The translations under genes were made by a program, and so were the position numbers. This document shows positions 34,761-43,875 of a DNA stretch of 64,000 bases, in pieces. The notes beneath the pieces were generated by a model. It was not told the origin of the DNA, searched no databases, and saw nothing but the letters and a program-made list of their open reading frames with translations. Where the stretch lies: contig JALHNM010000010.1 of assembly GCA_022843485.1 (NCBI GenBank), positions 1 through 64,000 of the forward strand, given 5' to 3'. The number at the start of each line of letters is the position of its first letter. Position 1 is the stretch's first letter. Source of the stretch: Fimbriimonadaceae bacterium. Its GTDB lineage: Bacteria; Armatimonadota; Fimbriimonadia; Fimbriimonadales; Fimbriimonadaceae.

Positions 34761-37700
34761 ATGGCGTTGTTCGTAGCACCGGATGGAGTTTCGATAGGAG
34801 CGGGCACGCAGACCGCGCTCTCGGGCACCGTCGTGCTCTCGAACTCGAACGGGATCTCCTTCGGGATGAGCGGGAGCTCGCGAATCACGGCCTCGTACAC
34901 GGTCCCCTCGACGGCAGGCCTCATCTCGGCCGTCAACGTCTCGGCAGGCACGACCTCGACGAACGCGACCGCGTTCACTTTTGCGAACGCGAACGGGGTG
35001 TCGTTCGGCCTGAACGGGCAGACGATCACGGCATCGGTGGCCGGGGCCGGTGGTGGGGGTGTCGCCATCGCCGGAGGCACGCAGACCGCTACGAGCGGCA
35101 CTGTCGTCTTCTCGAACTCGAACGGGATCTCCTTCGGGCTCAGCGGCAGCACGCGGATGACCGCGTCGTACACGGTGCCCTCGACGGCAGGGCTGATCTC
35201 TGCCGTCAACGTCTCGGCAGGCACCACGTCGAACAACCTCAGCGCTCTCACCTATGCGAACGCGAACGGTGTTTCGTTCGGGCTGAACGCTTCGACGGTG
35301 ACGGCGTCGGTCGCGGCAGGAGCGACCGCGACCGGCAACTTCGGAGCTCTCGGTGCGGGCACCCAGACCGCAACGAGCGGCACTGTCGTGTTCTCGGACA
35401 GCAACGGGATTTCCTTCGGGATGAGCGGCTCCTCGCGGATCACCGCTTCGTACACGGTGCCCTCGACGGCAGGCCTCATCTCGGCAGTCAACGTATCCGC
35501 AGGCACCACGTCGAACAACCTCACTGCGCTGACCTATGCGAACGCAAACGGCGTTTCGTTCGGCCTGAACGCGTCGACTGTGACGGCGTCGGTTGCTGCG
35601 GGCGCCACGGCGACCGGCAACTTCGGGGCTCTCGGTGCGGGCACCCAGACCGCTACGAGCGGTACCGTCGTCTTCTCGGACTCGAACGGGATCTCCTTCG
35701 GGATGAGCGGCTCCTCGCGGATCACCGCTTCGTACACGGTGCCCTCGACGGCAGGACTGATCTCCGCAGTCAACGTATCGGCAGGCACCACGTCGAACAA
35801 CCTCAGTGCCCTCACCTATGCGAACGCGAACGGCGTTTCGTTCGGCCTGAATGCTTCGACGGTGACGGCGTCGGTGGCGGCAGGAGCGACCGCGACCGGC
35901 AACTTCGGGGCTCTCGGCGCGGGCACCCAGACTGCTACGAGCGGCACCGTTGTCTTCTCGGACTCGAACGGGATCTCTTTCGGGATGAGCGGCAGCTCGA
36001 GGATCACCGCTTCGTACACGGTGCCCTCGACGGCAGGGCTGATCTCCGCCGTCAACGTCTCGGCAGGCACCACGTCGAACAACCTCACTGCGCTGACCTA
36101 CGCGAACTCGAACGGCGTTTCGTTCGGCCTGAACGCGTCGACTGTGACGGCGTCGGTGGCAGCAGGCGCCACCGCGACCGGCAACTTCGGAGCTCTCGGT
36201 GCGGGCACGCAGACCGCTACGAGCGGCACCGTTGTCTTCTCGGACTCGAACGGGATCTCCTTCGGGATGAGCGGCAGCTCGAGGATCACCGCTTCGTACA
36301 CGGTGCCCTCGACGGCAGGCCTCATTTCGGCAGTCAACGTCTCGGCAGGCACGACCTCGACGAACGCGACCGCGTTCACCTTTGCGAACGCGAATGGCGT
36401 TTCGTTCGGGATCAACGGGCAGACGATCACAGCGTCGGTCGCGCCCGGAGGAGCGGGTGGTGTCGCCATCGCCGGAGGCACGCAGACCGCCACGAGCGGT
36501 ACCGTCGTGTTCTCGGATTCCAACGGGATTTCCTTCGGGATGAGCGGCAGCTCGAGGATCACCGCTTCGTACACGGTGCCTTCGACGGCAGGCCTGATCT
36601 CTGCCGTCAACGTTTCGGCAGGGACCACGTCGAACAACCTCACTGCGCTGACCTACGCGAACGCGAACGGCGTTTCGTTCGGCCTGAACGCTTCGACTGT
36701 GACGGCGTCGGTGGCAGCAGGCGCCACCGCGACCGGCAACTTCGGAGCTCTCGGTGCGGGCACGCAGACCGCTACGAGCGGCACCGTTGTCTTCTCGGAC
36801 TCGAACGGGATCTCCTTCGGGATGAGCGGCAGCTCGAGGATCACCGCTTCGTACACGGTGCCCTCGACGGCAGGACTGATCTCCGCAGTCAACGTATCGG
36901 CAGGCACCACGTCGAACAACCTCAGTGCCCTCACCTATGCGAACGCGAACGGCGTTTCGTTCGGCCTGAATGCTTCGACGGTGACGGCGTCGGTGGCGGC
37001 AGGAGCGACCGCGACCGGCAACTTCGGCGCTCTCGCAGCGGGCACCCAGACCGCAACGAGCGGCACGGTCGTCTTTTCGGACAGCAACGGGATCTCCTTC
37101 GGGATGTCGGGCTCCTCGAGGATCACCGCTTCGTACACGGTGCCCTCGACCGCCGGCCTCATCAGCGCGGTGAACTTCTCGGCCGGGACCACCAGCACAA
37201 ACGCCACTGCGGTTACGTTCGGCAACGCCAACGGGTTCAGCTTCGGGCTCAACGCCGGCACGATCACAGGGTCGTACACGGTGCCAACCGTCCCCAGTAT
37301 TGCGACGCAGGTCTATGATGTCGGCTCAGCGGGTTCGACGGGCACAGTTACCCGGTATGCCCCGGAAGACCACCGTCACGCAGGCGTGTTCTATGTGGCG
37401 GCCGGAAGCAACACCGGCAACACGCTCGGGAACACCACGCCGCAGCACGGCGCATGGGTCATCGCGGGTACCGGGAACATCACGATCTCTGGGTCCACCG
37501 GAGGTGCCGGCGTTCATACGGCCTGGGTGTCCGGCAGCCAGAGTACGGCCCCGGGCGCCATCGCAGGAGGCACGCAGACTGCGACGAGCGGCACGGTCGT
37601 CTTCTCGAACAGCAACGGGATTTCCTTCGGGCTCAGCGGCAGCACGCGGATGACGGCGGACTTCGCCGCGATCAAGTCGATCAGCGCAGGCACGACTCGA

Positions 37701-38807
37701 GCGACGAACGGCGAGGTGGTGTTCGGGGATGGCGGCGGCATCACGTTCGGCATGAACGGGAACACGCTGACGGCGACGGTCGTCCCGGGAGCTGCCGCAG
37801 GCATCGCAGCGATCGGTGCAGGCACGCAGACCGCCACGAGCGGGACCATCCTGTTCAAGGACGGCAACAACGTCACGTTCGGGATGAGCGGAACGGCGGA
37901 GGTCACGGCCTCCGCGAACCCAGGCGTGAGCGCGCTCAGCGCAGGCACGCAGTCCGCGAACTCTGGCTTGGTCGAGTTCAAGAATCAGAACGGGATCTCG
38001 TTCGGGCTGAGCGCGAGCTCGATCATGACGGCGTCCCACAACGGCATCACGACGCCGATCGTCACCCTGTCGAGCTACATGCCGTGGCCGTTCGTCAACA
38101 CGGGTACGGGCGCGTTGGGGCTCGCCACGAACACCAGCACCCCCATGACGCTGCTGCCGTTCAACGTGCCCGTGCCGGTGTTCGCCGAGGCGCTTCGGGC
38201 GGTCGTGTCGATGAGCTTCCAGACCGGCGGCACCTCGAGCTACAACCAGTCCGGGACGTTGCAGTGGGGCCTCTACAGTCGCGAGACCGGCACCAACTCT
38301 ACGCGGCTCGTGCAGATGGGGTCGAGCTCGTTCAGCTACGGCGTCTCGTACAACAACTCGACGATCAGCATCTCGCAGGTCTCGACCACGAACTTCGGTA
38401 GCGCGGACTACTCGTACGTGCAGACCACGTCTGCGGGCCTCAACATCTCGTCGGGGTACACCGGCTTCAAGCTGATGTGGCTCAAGCTCAACTCGACGCT
38501 CACCCAGGGTGCCTACTGGCTGGGTTTGCACCACAGGAACTCCTCCTCGAGCTTCAACTCGGGGCTTCGCATGTCGTTCTTCGGGCACACCGAGACGGTC
38601 ACGGGGCTTGCGCCCATGGGCAGCTTCTCGTCCGCGTGGAGCACGGGCACGAACGTGCCGGGGCAGCTCGGCGGCAACTTCTTGGCGTTCGGAGGCTCGT
38701 ACTCTGTTGCGGCACTGACGCAGTTGCAGGCCACGGTCACGCTCTCGCAGCTCACACAGAACGTGGGCTTTCAGCCCTGGGCGGACTTCGTCACACGCAT
38801 GACCTAG
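34761..38807 (+). CDS. Giant repeat-containing fibre/adhesin, 1348 aa
   Basis: GAGGTGAGACA precedes the ATG. Residues 1-830 are nine beta-rich repeats of 91-94 residues, each with a GTQTATSGTVVFSDSNGISF-like strand set and a TASYTVPSTAGLISAVNVSA set. Then a YAPEDHRHAGVF segment, a His-rich metal-binding type used in trimeric phage fibres, two more degenerate repeats and a distinct C-terminal domain from about 1100 (YMPWPFVNTGTGA to the end), likely the receptor tip. No signal peptide. It should form a long trimeric shaft with a terminal knob. Confidence 0.8.
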   Translation: MALFVAPDGVSIGAGTQTALSGTVVLSNSNGISFGMSGSSRITASYTVPSTAGLISAVNVSAGTTSTNATAFTFANANGVSFGLNGQTITASVAGAGGGGVAIAGGTQTATSGTVVFSNSNGISFGLSGSTRMTASYTVPSTAGLISAVNVSAGTTSNNLSALTYANANGVSFGLNASTVTASVAAGATATGNFGALGAGTQTATSGTVVFSDSNGISFGMSGSSRITASYTVPSTAGLISAVNVSAGTTSNNLTALTYANANGVSFGLNASTVTASVAAGATATGNFGALGAGTQTATSGTVVFSDSNGISFGMSGSSRITASYTVPSTAGLISAVNVSAGTTSNNLSALTYANANGVSFGLNASTVTASVAAGATATGNFGALGAGTQTATSGTVVFSDSNGISFGMSGSSRITASYTVPSTAGLISAVNVSAGTTSNNLTALTYANSNGVSFGLNASTVTASVAAGATATGNFGALGAGTQTATSGTVVFSDSNGISFGMSGSSRITASYTVPSTAGLISAVNVSAGTTSTNATAFTFANANGVSFGINGQTITASVAPGGAGGVAIAGGTQTATSGTVVFSDSNGISFGMSGSSRITASYTVPSTAGLISAVNVSAGTTSNNLTALTYANANGVSFGLNASTVTASVAAGATATGNFGALGAGTQTATSGTVVFSDSNGISFGMSGSSRITASYTVPSTAGLISAVNVSAGTTSNNLSALTYANANGVSFGLNASTVTASVAAGATATGNFGALAAGTQTATSGTVVFSDSNGISFGMSGSSRITASYTVPSTAGLISAVNFSAGTTSTNATAVTFGNANGFSFGLNAGTITGSYTVPTVPSIATQVYDVGSAGSTGTVTRYAPEDHRHAGVFYVAAGSNTGNTLGNTTPQHGAWVIAGTGNITISGSTGGAGVHTAWVSGSQSTAPGAIAGGTQTATSGTVVFSNSNGISFGLSGSTRMTADFAAIKSISAGTTRATNGEVVFGDGGGITFGMNGNTLTATVVPGAAAGIAAIGAGTQTATSGTILFKDGNNVTFGMSGTAEVTASANPGVSALSAGTQSANSGLVEFKNQNGISFGLSASSIMTASHNGITTPIVTLSSYMPWPFVNTGTGALGLATNTSTPMTLLPFNVPVPVFAEALRAVVSMSFQTGGTSSYNQSGTLQWGLYSRETGTNSTRLVQMGSSSFSYGVSYNNSTISISQVSTTNFGSADYSYVQTTSAGLNISSGYTGFKLMWLKLNSTLTQGAYWLGLHHRNSSSSFNSGLRMSFFGHTETVTGLAPMGSFSSAWSTGTNVPGQLGGNFLAFGGSYSVAALTQLQATVTLSQLTQNVGFQPWADFVTRMT
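34803..37290 (+). repeat. Nine tandem 273/282-bp coding repeats
   Basis: Units start at 34803, 35076, 35358, 35640, 35922, 36204, 36477, 36759 and 37041. Adjacent units are nearly identical in DNA as well as protein, differing mainly at silent sites. Two unit types (273 and 282 bp) alternate in blocks, implying recent amplification and easy gain or loss by recombination. Confidence 0.9.
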
Positions 38808-38810
38808 CGG

Positions 38811-38839
38811 TTGACAGACATAAGCTATCGAGGTATCCG
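38811..38839 (+). promoter_or_regulatory. Sigma-70-like promoter
   Basis: TTGACA at 38811-38816, 17 bases, TATCCG at 38834-38839. A start of transcription near 38846 would leave almost no leader before the GTG at 38849. It follows the fibre gene stop directly. Confidence 0.6.
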
Positions 38840-38848
38840 TAGGTCCTC

Positions 38849-39022
38849 GTGACGCCCCCGCCGGAGTACCCGAAAGTGCTGTTCGTCCGTATCTCGGACG
38901 GGCTCGAGCTGAAGTTGGACTTGCGGGTCATGGCGGAGAGGGCCGCACGCCCCGGGGTCAAGATCACGAAGGCGGATGTGGTACGGGAGATCTTGCTGCA
39001 AGCACTGAAGGACGATCGATGA
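38849..39022 (+). CDS. Ribbon-helix-helix micro-protein, 57 aa, near-leaderless
   Basis: Starts at GTG 38849 (VTPPPEYPKV). The strand LFVRISDGLELKLDLRVM, then a helix AERAARPG, a turn and KADVVREILLQAL make a typical ribbon-helix-helix DNA-binding domain. It overlaps the glycosyltransferase ATG (ATGA). With the promoter at 38811 it may autoregulate the glycosyltransferase operon. Confidence 0.65.
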   Translation: MTPPPEYPKVLFVRISDGLELKLDLRVMAERAARPGVKITKADVVREILLQALKDDR

Positions 39023-39777
39023 AGCGCAAGACCAAGACCGGGATGGTACCGGCGCAGGAGGCTCTCGGCGCTCTCGAGGGCCTGGGGTTCGAGCGCATCG
39101 CGCTCTTGCCCGGCACGACGTACAAGGACAACTCGACGGTCATCGTCGTGCCGTCGCGGGGTCTGGTGCATCACCGGGTGGTGACGGCGCTCCAGGGCGT
39201 GATCGGGCCCATGAACCAGAAGAGGGCGATGCTGTTCGCGGTAGGCGACGAGGTCGGCAAGGCCTACAACCGCATGATCGAGCACGTCCTCGCGCACCCC
39301 GAGCTGTCGAAGTGGAAGTACCTCATGACGCTCGAGGACGACAACCTGCCGCCGCCCGACGCGCACATCCGGCTGCTCGAGTCGATCGAGGCCACGAAGA
39401 TGGATGCGATGAGCGGGATCTACTTCACCAAGGGTGAGGTGAACATGCCCATGGCGTACGGGGACCCCGAGGAGTTCACGCGCACGGGAGTTCTGGACTT
39501 CCGCCCGCGGGACATTCGTGCGGCGCTCGCACGCGGGCAGGTCATGGAAGTGAACGGCATCGCGATGGGGTGTGCGTTGTGGCGCATGGACTTGTTCAGG
39601 GAGATCCCGGCTCCGTGGTTCGTCACGGTCGCGGACTATATCCCTGGGCAGGGCACCAAGGCCTTCACGCAGGACCTCCACTTCTGCGAGCAGGCGCGCC
39701 GGAAGGGGAAGCGGTTCGGCGTCGACTTCCGGGTACGCGTGGGGCATCTCGACATCAACACGAACACGGTTTACTGA
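39019..39777 (+). CDS. GT-A family glycosyltransferase
   Basis: The 252-residue protein has MTLEDDNLPPPDAHI with the metal-binding DD at 107-108, MSGIYFTKGE, a GCALWRMDLFR acceptor-side motif and TQDLHFCEQARRKG. These fit a family 2-like GT-A fold. It would glycosylate virion proteins or alter the host surface after infection. It is coupled to the ribbon-helix-helix gene upstream and is followed by a methyltransferase. Confidence 0.75.
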   Translation: MKRKTKTGMVPAQEALGALEGLGFERIALLPGTTYKDNSTVIVVPSRGLVHHRVVTALQGVIGPMNQKRAMLFAVGDEVGKAYNRMIEHVLAHPELSKWKYLMTLEDDNLPPPDAHIRLLESIEATKMDAMSGIYFTKGEVNMPMAYGDPEEFTRTGVLDFRPRDIRAALARGQVMEVNGIAMGCALWRMDLFREIPAPWFVTVADYIPGQGTKAFTQDLHFCEQARRKGKRFGVDFRVRVGHLDINTNTVY

Positions 39778-39786
39778 GAGGGATTC

Positions 39787-40413
39787 ATGAAGAAGCAGCG
39801 CAGCAAGAAGGTCCTCGAGATCGTCAAAGAGAAGCCCTTGGTCAAGCTCGACCTGGCGTGCGGGCAGTCGCCGAAGGAGGGGTTCGAGGGCGTGGACCTC
39901 TACGCACCGAACGCCAAGCACAAGGTCGATCTCTTCAAGTTCCCCTTCCCGTGGAAGTCGCACAGCGTAGACGAGCTGCACGCGTCGCACTTCCTCGAGC
40001 ACCTGCCCATGCGCGAGGTCGAGGAGCGGGACATCCTGGCGGGCGGTCGCACGGGCGGGGAGAAGATCATCGGCAAGGACTTCCTCTTCGCGTTCATGGA
40101 CGAGTGCTGGCGCGTGCTGAAGCCCAACGGGACGATGACCATCATCGTGCCGAACGCCACGAGCACGCGCGCGTTCCAGGACCCGACGCACCGGCGGTTC
40201 CTGGTGGCGGCCACGTTCTTCTACTTCAACAGGGAGTGGCGCGAGGCGCAGAGGCTCAACCACTACAGGGTGGACTGCAACTTCGGCTTCAACGCGGTCC
40301 CGATCGTGTCCGTCGAGGAGACGCTGCGGTCCGAAGAGGTCCAGCGGCAGCGGTTCAACGAGCTCTGGAACGTGATCCAGGACTGGCAGGCAGTGCTGAC
40401 GGCCATGCCGTAG
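39787..40413 (+). CDS. Class I SAM-dependent methyltransferase
   Basis: The 208-residue protein has KLDLACGQSPKEGFEGVDLY as SAM-binding motif I, HFLEHLP, and WRVLKPNGTMTIIVPNAT. It is probably a small-molecule or sugar methyltransferase working with the preceding glycosyltransferase. AGAGAGGGATTC precedes the ATG. Confidence 0.75.
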   Translation: MKKQRSKKVLEIVKEKPLVKLDLACGQSPKEGFEGVDLYAPNAKHKVDLFKFPFPWKSHSVDELHASHFLEHLPMREVEERDILAGGRTGGEKIIGKDFLFAFMDECWRVLKPNGTMTIIVPNATSTRAFQDPTHRRFLVAATFFYFNREWREAQRLNHYRVDCNFGFNAVPIVSVEETLRSEEVQRQRFNELWNVIQDWQAVLTAMP

Positions 40414-40423
40414 AGGAAGTGCC

Positions 40424-42058
40424 ATGAGCATTCTGATGATCGAGGACATCGAGAAGCGCGCGAAGGCGCTGCCGGAGCTGGTCGACTCCGCCACGGACAT
40501 CTGGCGGAACGACAGCGGGGGGCACGACATCCGCATCCTTCGGTCGGCGCGGGACGCCAACAAGGTGCTGGCGCAGCTCGTCGCCCCCTCGACGGACCTG
40601 CTGGTGTTCCTCGCGCACGCCCGGCACGACGTTCTCGGGCTCGTCGCCGAGGTGCGTGCGGAGCGCGCGAAGCACGAGGCGACTCGAGCTGCTGCGGAAG
40701 CAGATCTGAAAGCGGCGGCCGCGCAGCTCGCGGAGCAGACGCGGGTGAGCCAGCAGACGTTGCAGGAGCGGACGCAGGCCTACGAGCGGCAGTCGGAGCA
40801 GCTGCAGGTCCAGGCGGATGCGGCCGACGCGGCGTTGCGGGCGGAGATTCAAGCCTTGAAGGATCAGCACGCCAAGGACTTGGCCGCCGCCGAAGCGCTG
40901 ATGCGCGAGGAGATCCAAGCGCTGAAGGAGCAGCACGCCGAGGACTTGGCGGCCGTGCGGGAGGCTCGCGACGCGGCGCTCGCGGAGCAGCAGGACCGCT
41001 TCAAGCAGGAGCGAGAGAACGCTCGGCAGGCGGCAGCTCGGCTCGAGGATCGCTTCCAGGCGGTGCTCAAGGAGCGCGACGAAGAGGACGCGCTCGTCAA
41101 GGCCATGCACGCCCGCACGCTCACTGCGAAGGACGAAGAAGCACTGGCGCAGCGGGACGAGGCACGAGAGCGGGAGGAGGCGCTCAAGGCCGCGCACGAG
41201 AAAGTTCTCGAGGAGATGCTCGACGCAGCTCTGGCCGAACACCGGCAGGCGCTCGAAGAGGAGCGAACCGCGCGCAACGCGCTGATCGAAGAGGCGGAGC
41301 GCAAGGCCATCGCGGCGGCGAACGTGAAGGCGCAGGAGGCGATCGAGGAAGCCCAGCGAGTGTTCGAGGAGCGGCGCGTCGCGCAAGAGGAGGCGGCAGC
41401 CGAGCGCGAGACCGCGCGCGAGCAGGCGCTCGAGGCGGAACGAGCCGCGTGGAACGAGCAGATCGACGCGGAGCGCGATGCGCGGGCGACTGCCATCGCG
41501 GACGCGCAGCAGGCGTTGGGGTTCTCTGCACGGGCGTTCGAGGAGCGACTCGAAGAAGCACAGCGGTCGTTCGAGGAGAGGCTCGCCGCGCAAGAGACTG
41601 CCGCCGCAGAGCGCGACGCGACGCGGCAAGCGGAACACGAGCAGGCGTTCGAGGCGGAGCGAGCGGCGTGGAACAAGCTGGTCGACGCAGAGCGCGCGGA
41701 GAGGGCGGCGGAGACGGGCGCTTGGCAGGCGCGGGCGGAAGCGTGGGACGCGGGGGCGGCAGCGTGGGACGCGCAGCGACTCGAGCAGCAGAAGCGCACC
41801 GAAGACCTCGCAGCGGCGTACGAGCGGCGGCTCGAGGAGAACGGCCAGACCACGCAACACTACGTCGAGAAAGCGCAAGCCCTCAAGGAAGAGCTCGCGA
41901 GCAAGCAGGCGGAGCTGACGCAGGCTCTCGAAGCCACAGAGGAGCAGGCCCGCGCTTCGGAACGAGCGCTCGAGGTTCTGCGCGCCCAGATCGTCGAGCT
42001 CGAGGCGAAGATCGCCCCCAAGCCCCGGAAGCGCGCCGCGAAGGCAAAGCCGCAGTAG
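40424..42058 (+). CDS. Long coiled-coil protein, 544 aa
   Basis: Residues 1-80 form a folded head (DIRILRSARDANKVLAQLVA, then STDLLVFLAHARHDVLGLV, a motif frequent in phage proteins). From 80 to about 530 the chain is an almost unbroken Glu/Ala/Arg/Gln coiled coil with repeated EERLAAQE-like units, ending in a basic KPRKRAAKAKPQ. It could be a filament or virion strut, or a segregation-type protein. It lies between the two adhesin modules. Confidence 0.6.
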   Translation: MSILMIEDIEKRAKALPELVDSATDIWRNDSGGHDIRILRSARDANKVLAQLVAPSTDLLVFLAHARHDVLGLVAEVRAERAKHEATRAAAEADLKAAAAQLAEQTRVSQQTLQERTQAYERQSEQLQVQADAADAALRAEIQALKDQHAKDLAAAEALMREEIQALKEQHAEDLAAVREARDAALAEQQDRFKQERENARQAAARLEDRFQAVLKERDEEDALVKAMHARTLTAKDEEALAQRDEAREREEALKAAHEKVLEEMLDAALAEHRQALEEERTARNALIEEAERKAIAAANVKAQEAIEEAQRVFEERRVAQEEAAAERETAREQALEAERAAWNEQIDAERDARATAIADAQQALGFSARAFEERLEEAQRSFEERLAAQETAAAERDATRQAEHEQAFEAERAAWNKLVDAERAERAAETGAWQARAEAWDAGAAAWDAQRLEQQKRTEDLAAAYERRLEENGQTTQHYVEKAQALKEELASKQAELTQALEATEEQARASERALEVLRAQIVELEAKIAPKPRKRAAKAKPQ

Positions 42059-42065
42059 TAGATAG

Positions 42066-42093
42066 GTAGTCGCGGACAGCACTGTACGACTAC
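42066..42093. promoter_or_regulatory. GTAGTCG/CGACTAC inverted pair
   Basis: GTAGTCGC (42066-42073) and CGACTAC (42087-42093) form an inverted repeat just upstream of adhesin module 2. It belongs to the same motif family as 23089-23118. A likely operator or recombination boundary. Confidence 0.45.
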
Positions 42094-42123
42094 GGTGGCT
42101 TCGGGGAGGTCGCGGCGCTGGGC

Positions 42124-42366
42124 GTGGCGCAGCTCATGCGCCTGCGCCTGCCCTTCGCGCGGAGTGTCACGACGGTGCCGGGGTTTTCGGACCAGCTCTA
42201 CGTCACGGCGCGCTCGCTCGACGGCAACGTGTCGAACGTCGCCCTGAACGCGACTCCCGTCACGTTCGACGCCACGGGCCCCATCCTCCAGGTCAACGTG
42301 GACATCAGCGCCTTCCCGGCGTCGATGGACATCTTGATCGAAGCTCACCACACCATCGGACGGTGA
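42124..42366 (+). CDS. Receptor-module protein A, copy 2, probably 5'-truncated
   Basis: The GTG-initiated 80-residue frame (MAQLMRLRLPFARSV to EAHHTIGR) aligns with the C-terminal two thirds of the protein at 33246-33599. Similarity continues upstream of this start (GFGEVAALGVAQLM in the same frame) back to about 42082, where only a CTG could start. The gene therefore looks cut at its 5' end, next to the inverted repeat. It may still be translated as the shorter form. Confidence 0.6.
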   Translation: MAQLMRLRLPFARSVTTVPGFSDQLYVTARSLDGNVSNVALNATPVTFDATGPILQVNVDISAFPASMDILIEAHHTIGR

Positions 42367-42370
42367 CCGC

Positions 42371-42721
42371 ATGGCCCATCTAACTTTTATCGGTTTCGTC
42401 GGCGGCGCGGACCTCAACCCCGAGGTGATCGACTTCGCGGGCGCCTCGTACGACATGACGAGCGCGGACGCGAACCGCGTCGTGCGGTGCTCGAGCGGCG
42501 TGGCCGTGTCGGTCAACGTGCAGCCCGCCCAGGCCGCAGGTACGACGACCGAGTTCGTCCAGGAGGGGGTCGGTCAGATCACCATCCTCGGGGCGGGCGG
42601 CCTCACCATCCGCAAGCCCGCGTTCTATAACGCCGCCACCGCGCAGCAGTTTTCCTCGGTCGTCGTCACGATCTTGGACACGAACGAAGCGCTCATCCGA
42701 GGCGATCTCGAGGCAGCATGA
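42371..42721 (+). CDS. Receptor-module protein B, copy 2
   Basis: MAHLTFIGFVGGADLNPEVI opens a 116-residue beta-rich protein: ADANRVVRCSSGVAVSVNVQ, then GQITILGAGGLTIRKP. Such segments are common in phage tail-associated proteins. It follows copy 2 of protein A with the same spacing as in module 1 and overlaps the next gene. Confidence 0.55.
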   Translation: MAHLTFIGFVGGADLNPEVIDFAGASYDMTSADANRVVRCSSGVAVSVNVQPAQAAGTTTEFVQEGVGQITILGAGGLTIRKPAFYNAATAQQFSSVVVTILDTNEALIRGDLEAA

Positions 42722-43875
42722 GCAGCACGCTCTTGCGAATCGCGGCGGCGGCGGCCATGCAGGGTGCTCGAAGGAGCAAGTCGTCGCTTGACCTCGGCGT
42801 CGTCGGGACTTTCGGCCGCACCGGCGCGAAGATGGCTTGTGACGGGTCGCAAGCGTCGTTACTCGAGTACGCGAGCGGGGCGCGATGCTACGAGGACCGC
42901 GGCGACGGCGCGGGCTCGCTCCTCTGCTTCGAGGACGGCTACCGGCAGTGGATCCAGCGGTCCAGCATCCAGGGCAGCGGCACGACGCCCACCGCGCCGT
43001 GGACCTTCACTTCGTGGAACATGGGCTCGCCCGCGATCGCCGCGCCCGATGGCGTGGTCGAAGCGTACCCGAACAACACCGTTAGTACCTCGACCGCGTG
43101 CCGCGCCGTGCAGGCGCTCTCTGGCAGCGGAGCGGCCATCGCCGACTCCACACGCGTGTGTATCTCCGCCTATGTCAAGGACGCGGCCGCGGACATCTTC
43201 TGCTTCCGCGTGATCAACAAGGCCGGCACCACGATCGACTCAGGCAACAAGACCTCCGCGGCGGACTGGGCGCGCTACTACAACGGCGTCACCGCTGGCG
43301 TCGGCGTGGGGAACATCACCGCCGGCTTGCTGAACGGCAACAGCACCGCACAGCGCTTCTGGGACGGGATGTGGGGCGTCCAGTTCGACGTGGGAGAGTA
43401 CTTCCCGCACCGGCTCGCGCGGACCGCAGGCGCGGCTGTCGCGGACGTGGGCGCGGACTCCCTCACACTCTCGGCGGGCGAGGGCGCGATGCTTTTCGAC
43501 GGCTCGTGGCGCATCCCCGAGGTGAGCCTCGACGGAAGCGACACAGAGCGCAACACGGCGAACGTATTCGACCTCTGGTCGGTGGACGGCAACAACCGAC
43601 TCTCCCTCGAGTGGGACACGACCGTCTGGCGCGTGCGCGCCTATCAGGGCGGTGTGTTGCGGGCCGAGAGCGTGCCGGTCGCGTGGCTGTCCTACGGGCT
43701 GATCGGTACCGTGGACGTGAGGCCGGCGGACGGCGTCATCGCCATCGAGGGCATCGACGGACCCGTCGGCACGGCGTGGACTTGGGCCGCAGGCATTTCG
43801 AGATTCGGCGGTCGTGTTGGCGGGGGTAACGAGCTGCGAGGCCGCATGTCCGACACCATCACGAGGGTGACATGA
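42718..43875 (+). CDS. Tail-fibre/adhesin-like protein, 385 aa
   Basis: After a helical N-terminus (MSSTLLRIAAAAAMQGARRS) the sequence has WDGMWGVQFDVGEYFPHRLA and a second beta domain (ANVFDLWSVDGNNRLSLEWD, LIGTVDVRPADGVIAIEG), typical of carbohydrate-binding jelly-roll (LamG-like) modules on phage fibres. It replaces the giant fibre of module 1 and overlaps the esterase gene that follows. Confidence 0.65.
   Translation: MSSTLLRIAAAAAMQGARRSKSSLDLGVVGTFGRTGAKMACDGSQASLLEYASGARCYEDRGDGAGSLLCFEDGYRQWIQRSSIQGSGTTPTAPWTFTSWNMGSPAIAAPDGVVEAYPNNTVSTSTACRAVQALSGSGAAIADSTRVCISAYVKDAAADIFCFRVINKAGTTIDSGNKTSAADWARYYNGVTAGVGVGNITAGLLNGNSTAQRFWDGMWGVQFDVGEYFPHRLARTAGAAVADVGADSLTLSAGEGAMLFDGSWRIPEVSLDGSDTERNTANVFDLWSVDGNNRLSLEWDTTVWRVRAYQGGVLRAESVPVAWLSYGLIGTVDVRPADGVIAIEGIDGPVGTAWTWAAGISRFGGRVGGGNELRGRMSDTITRVT

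Noticed and set aside
35252-37279. Series of minus-strand open frames at regular spacing
   Set aside because: They are the antisense reading of the fibre repeats and repeat only because the repeats do.
34803-37290. Regular repeats as a possible CRISPR array
   Set aside because: Units are 273/282 bp, coding and in frame; no short repeat-spacer structure.
39900-41853. Minus-strand frames opposite the methyltransferase and the coiled-coil protein
   Set aside because: Ser/Ala/Arg-rich mirror reading of Glu/Ala-rich coding sequence without start signals.
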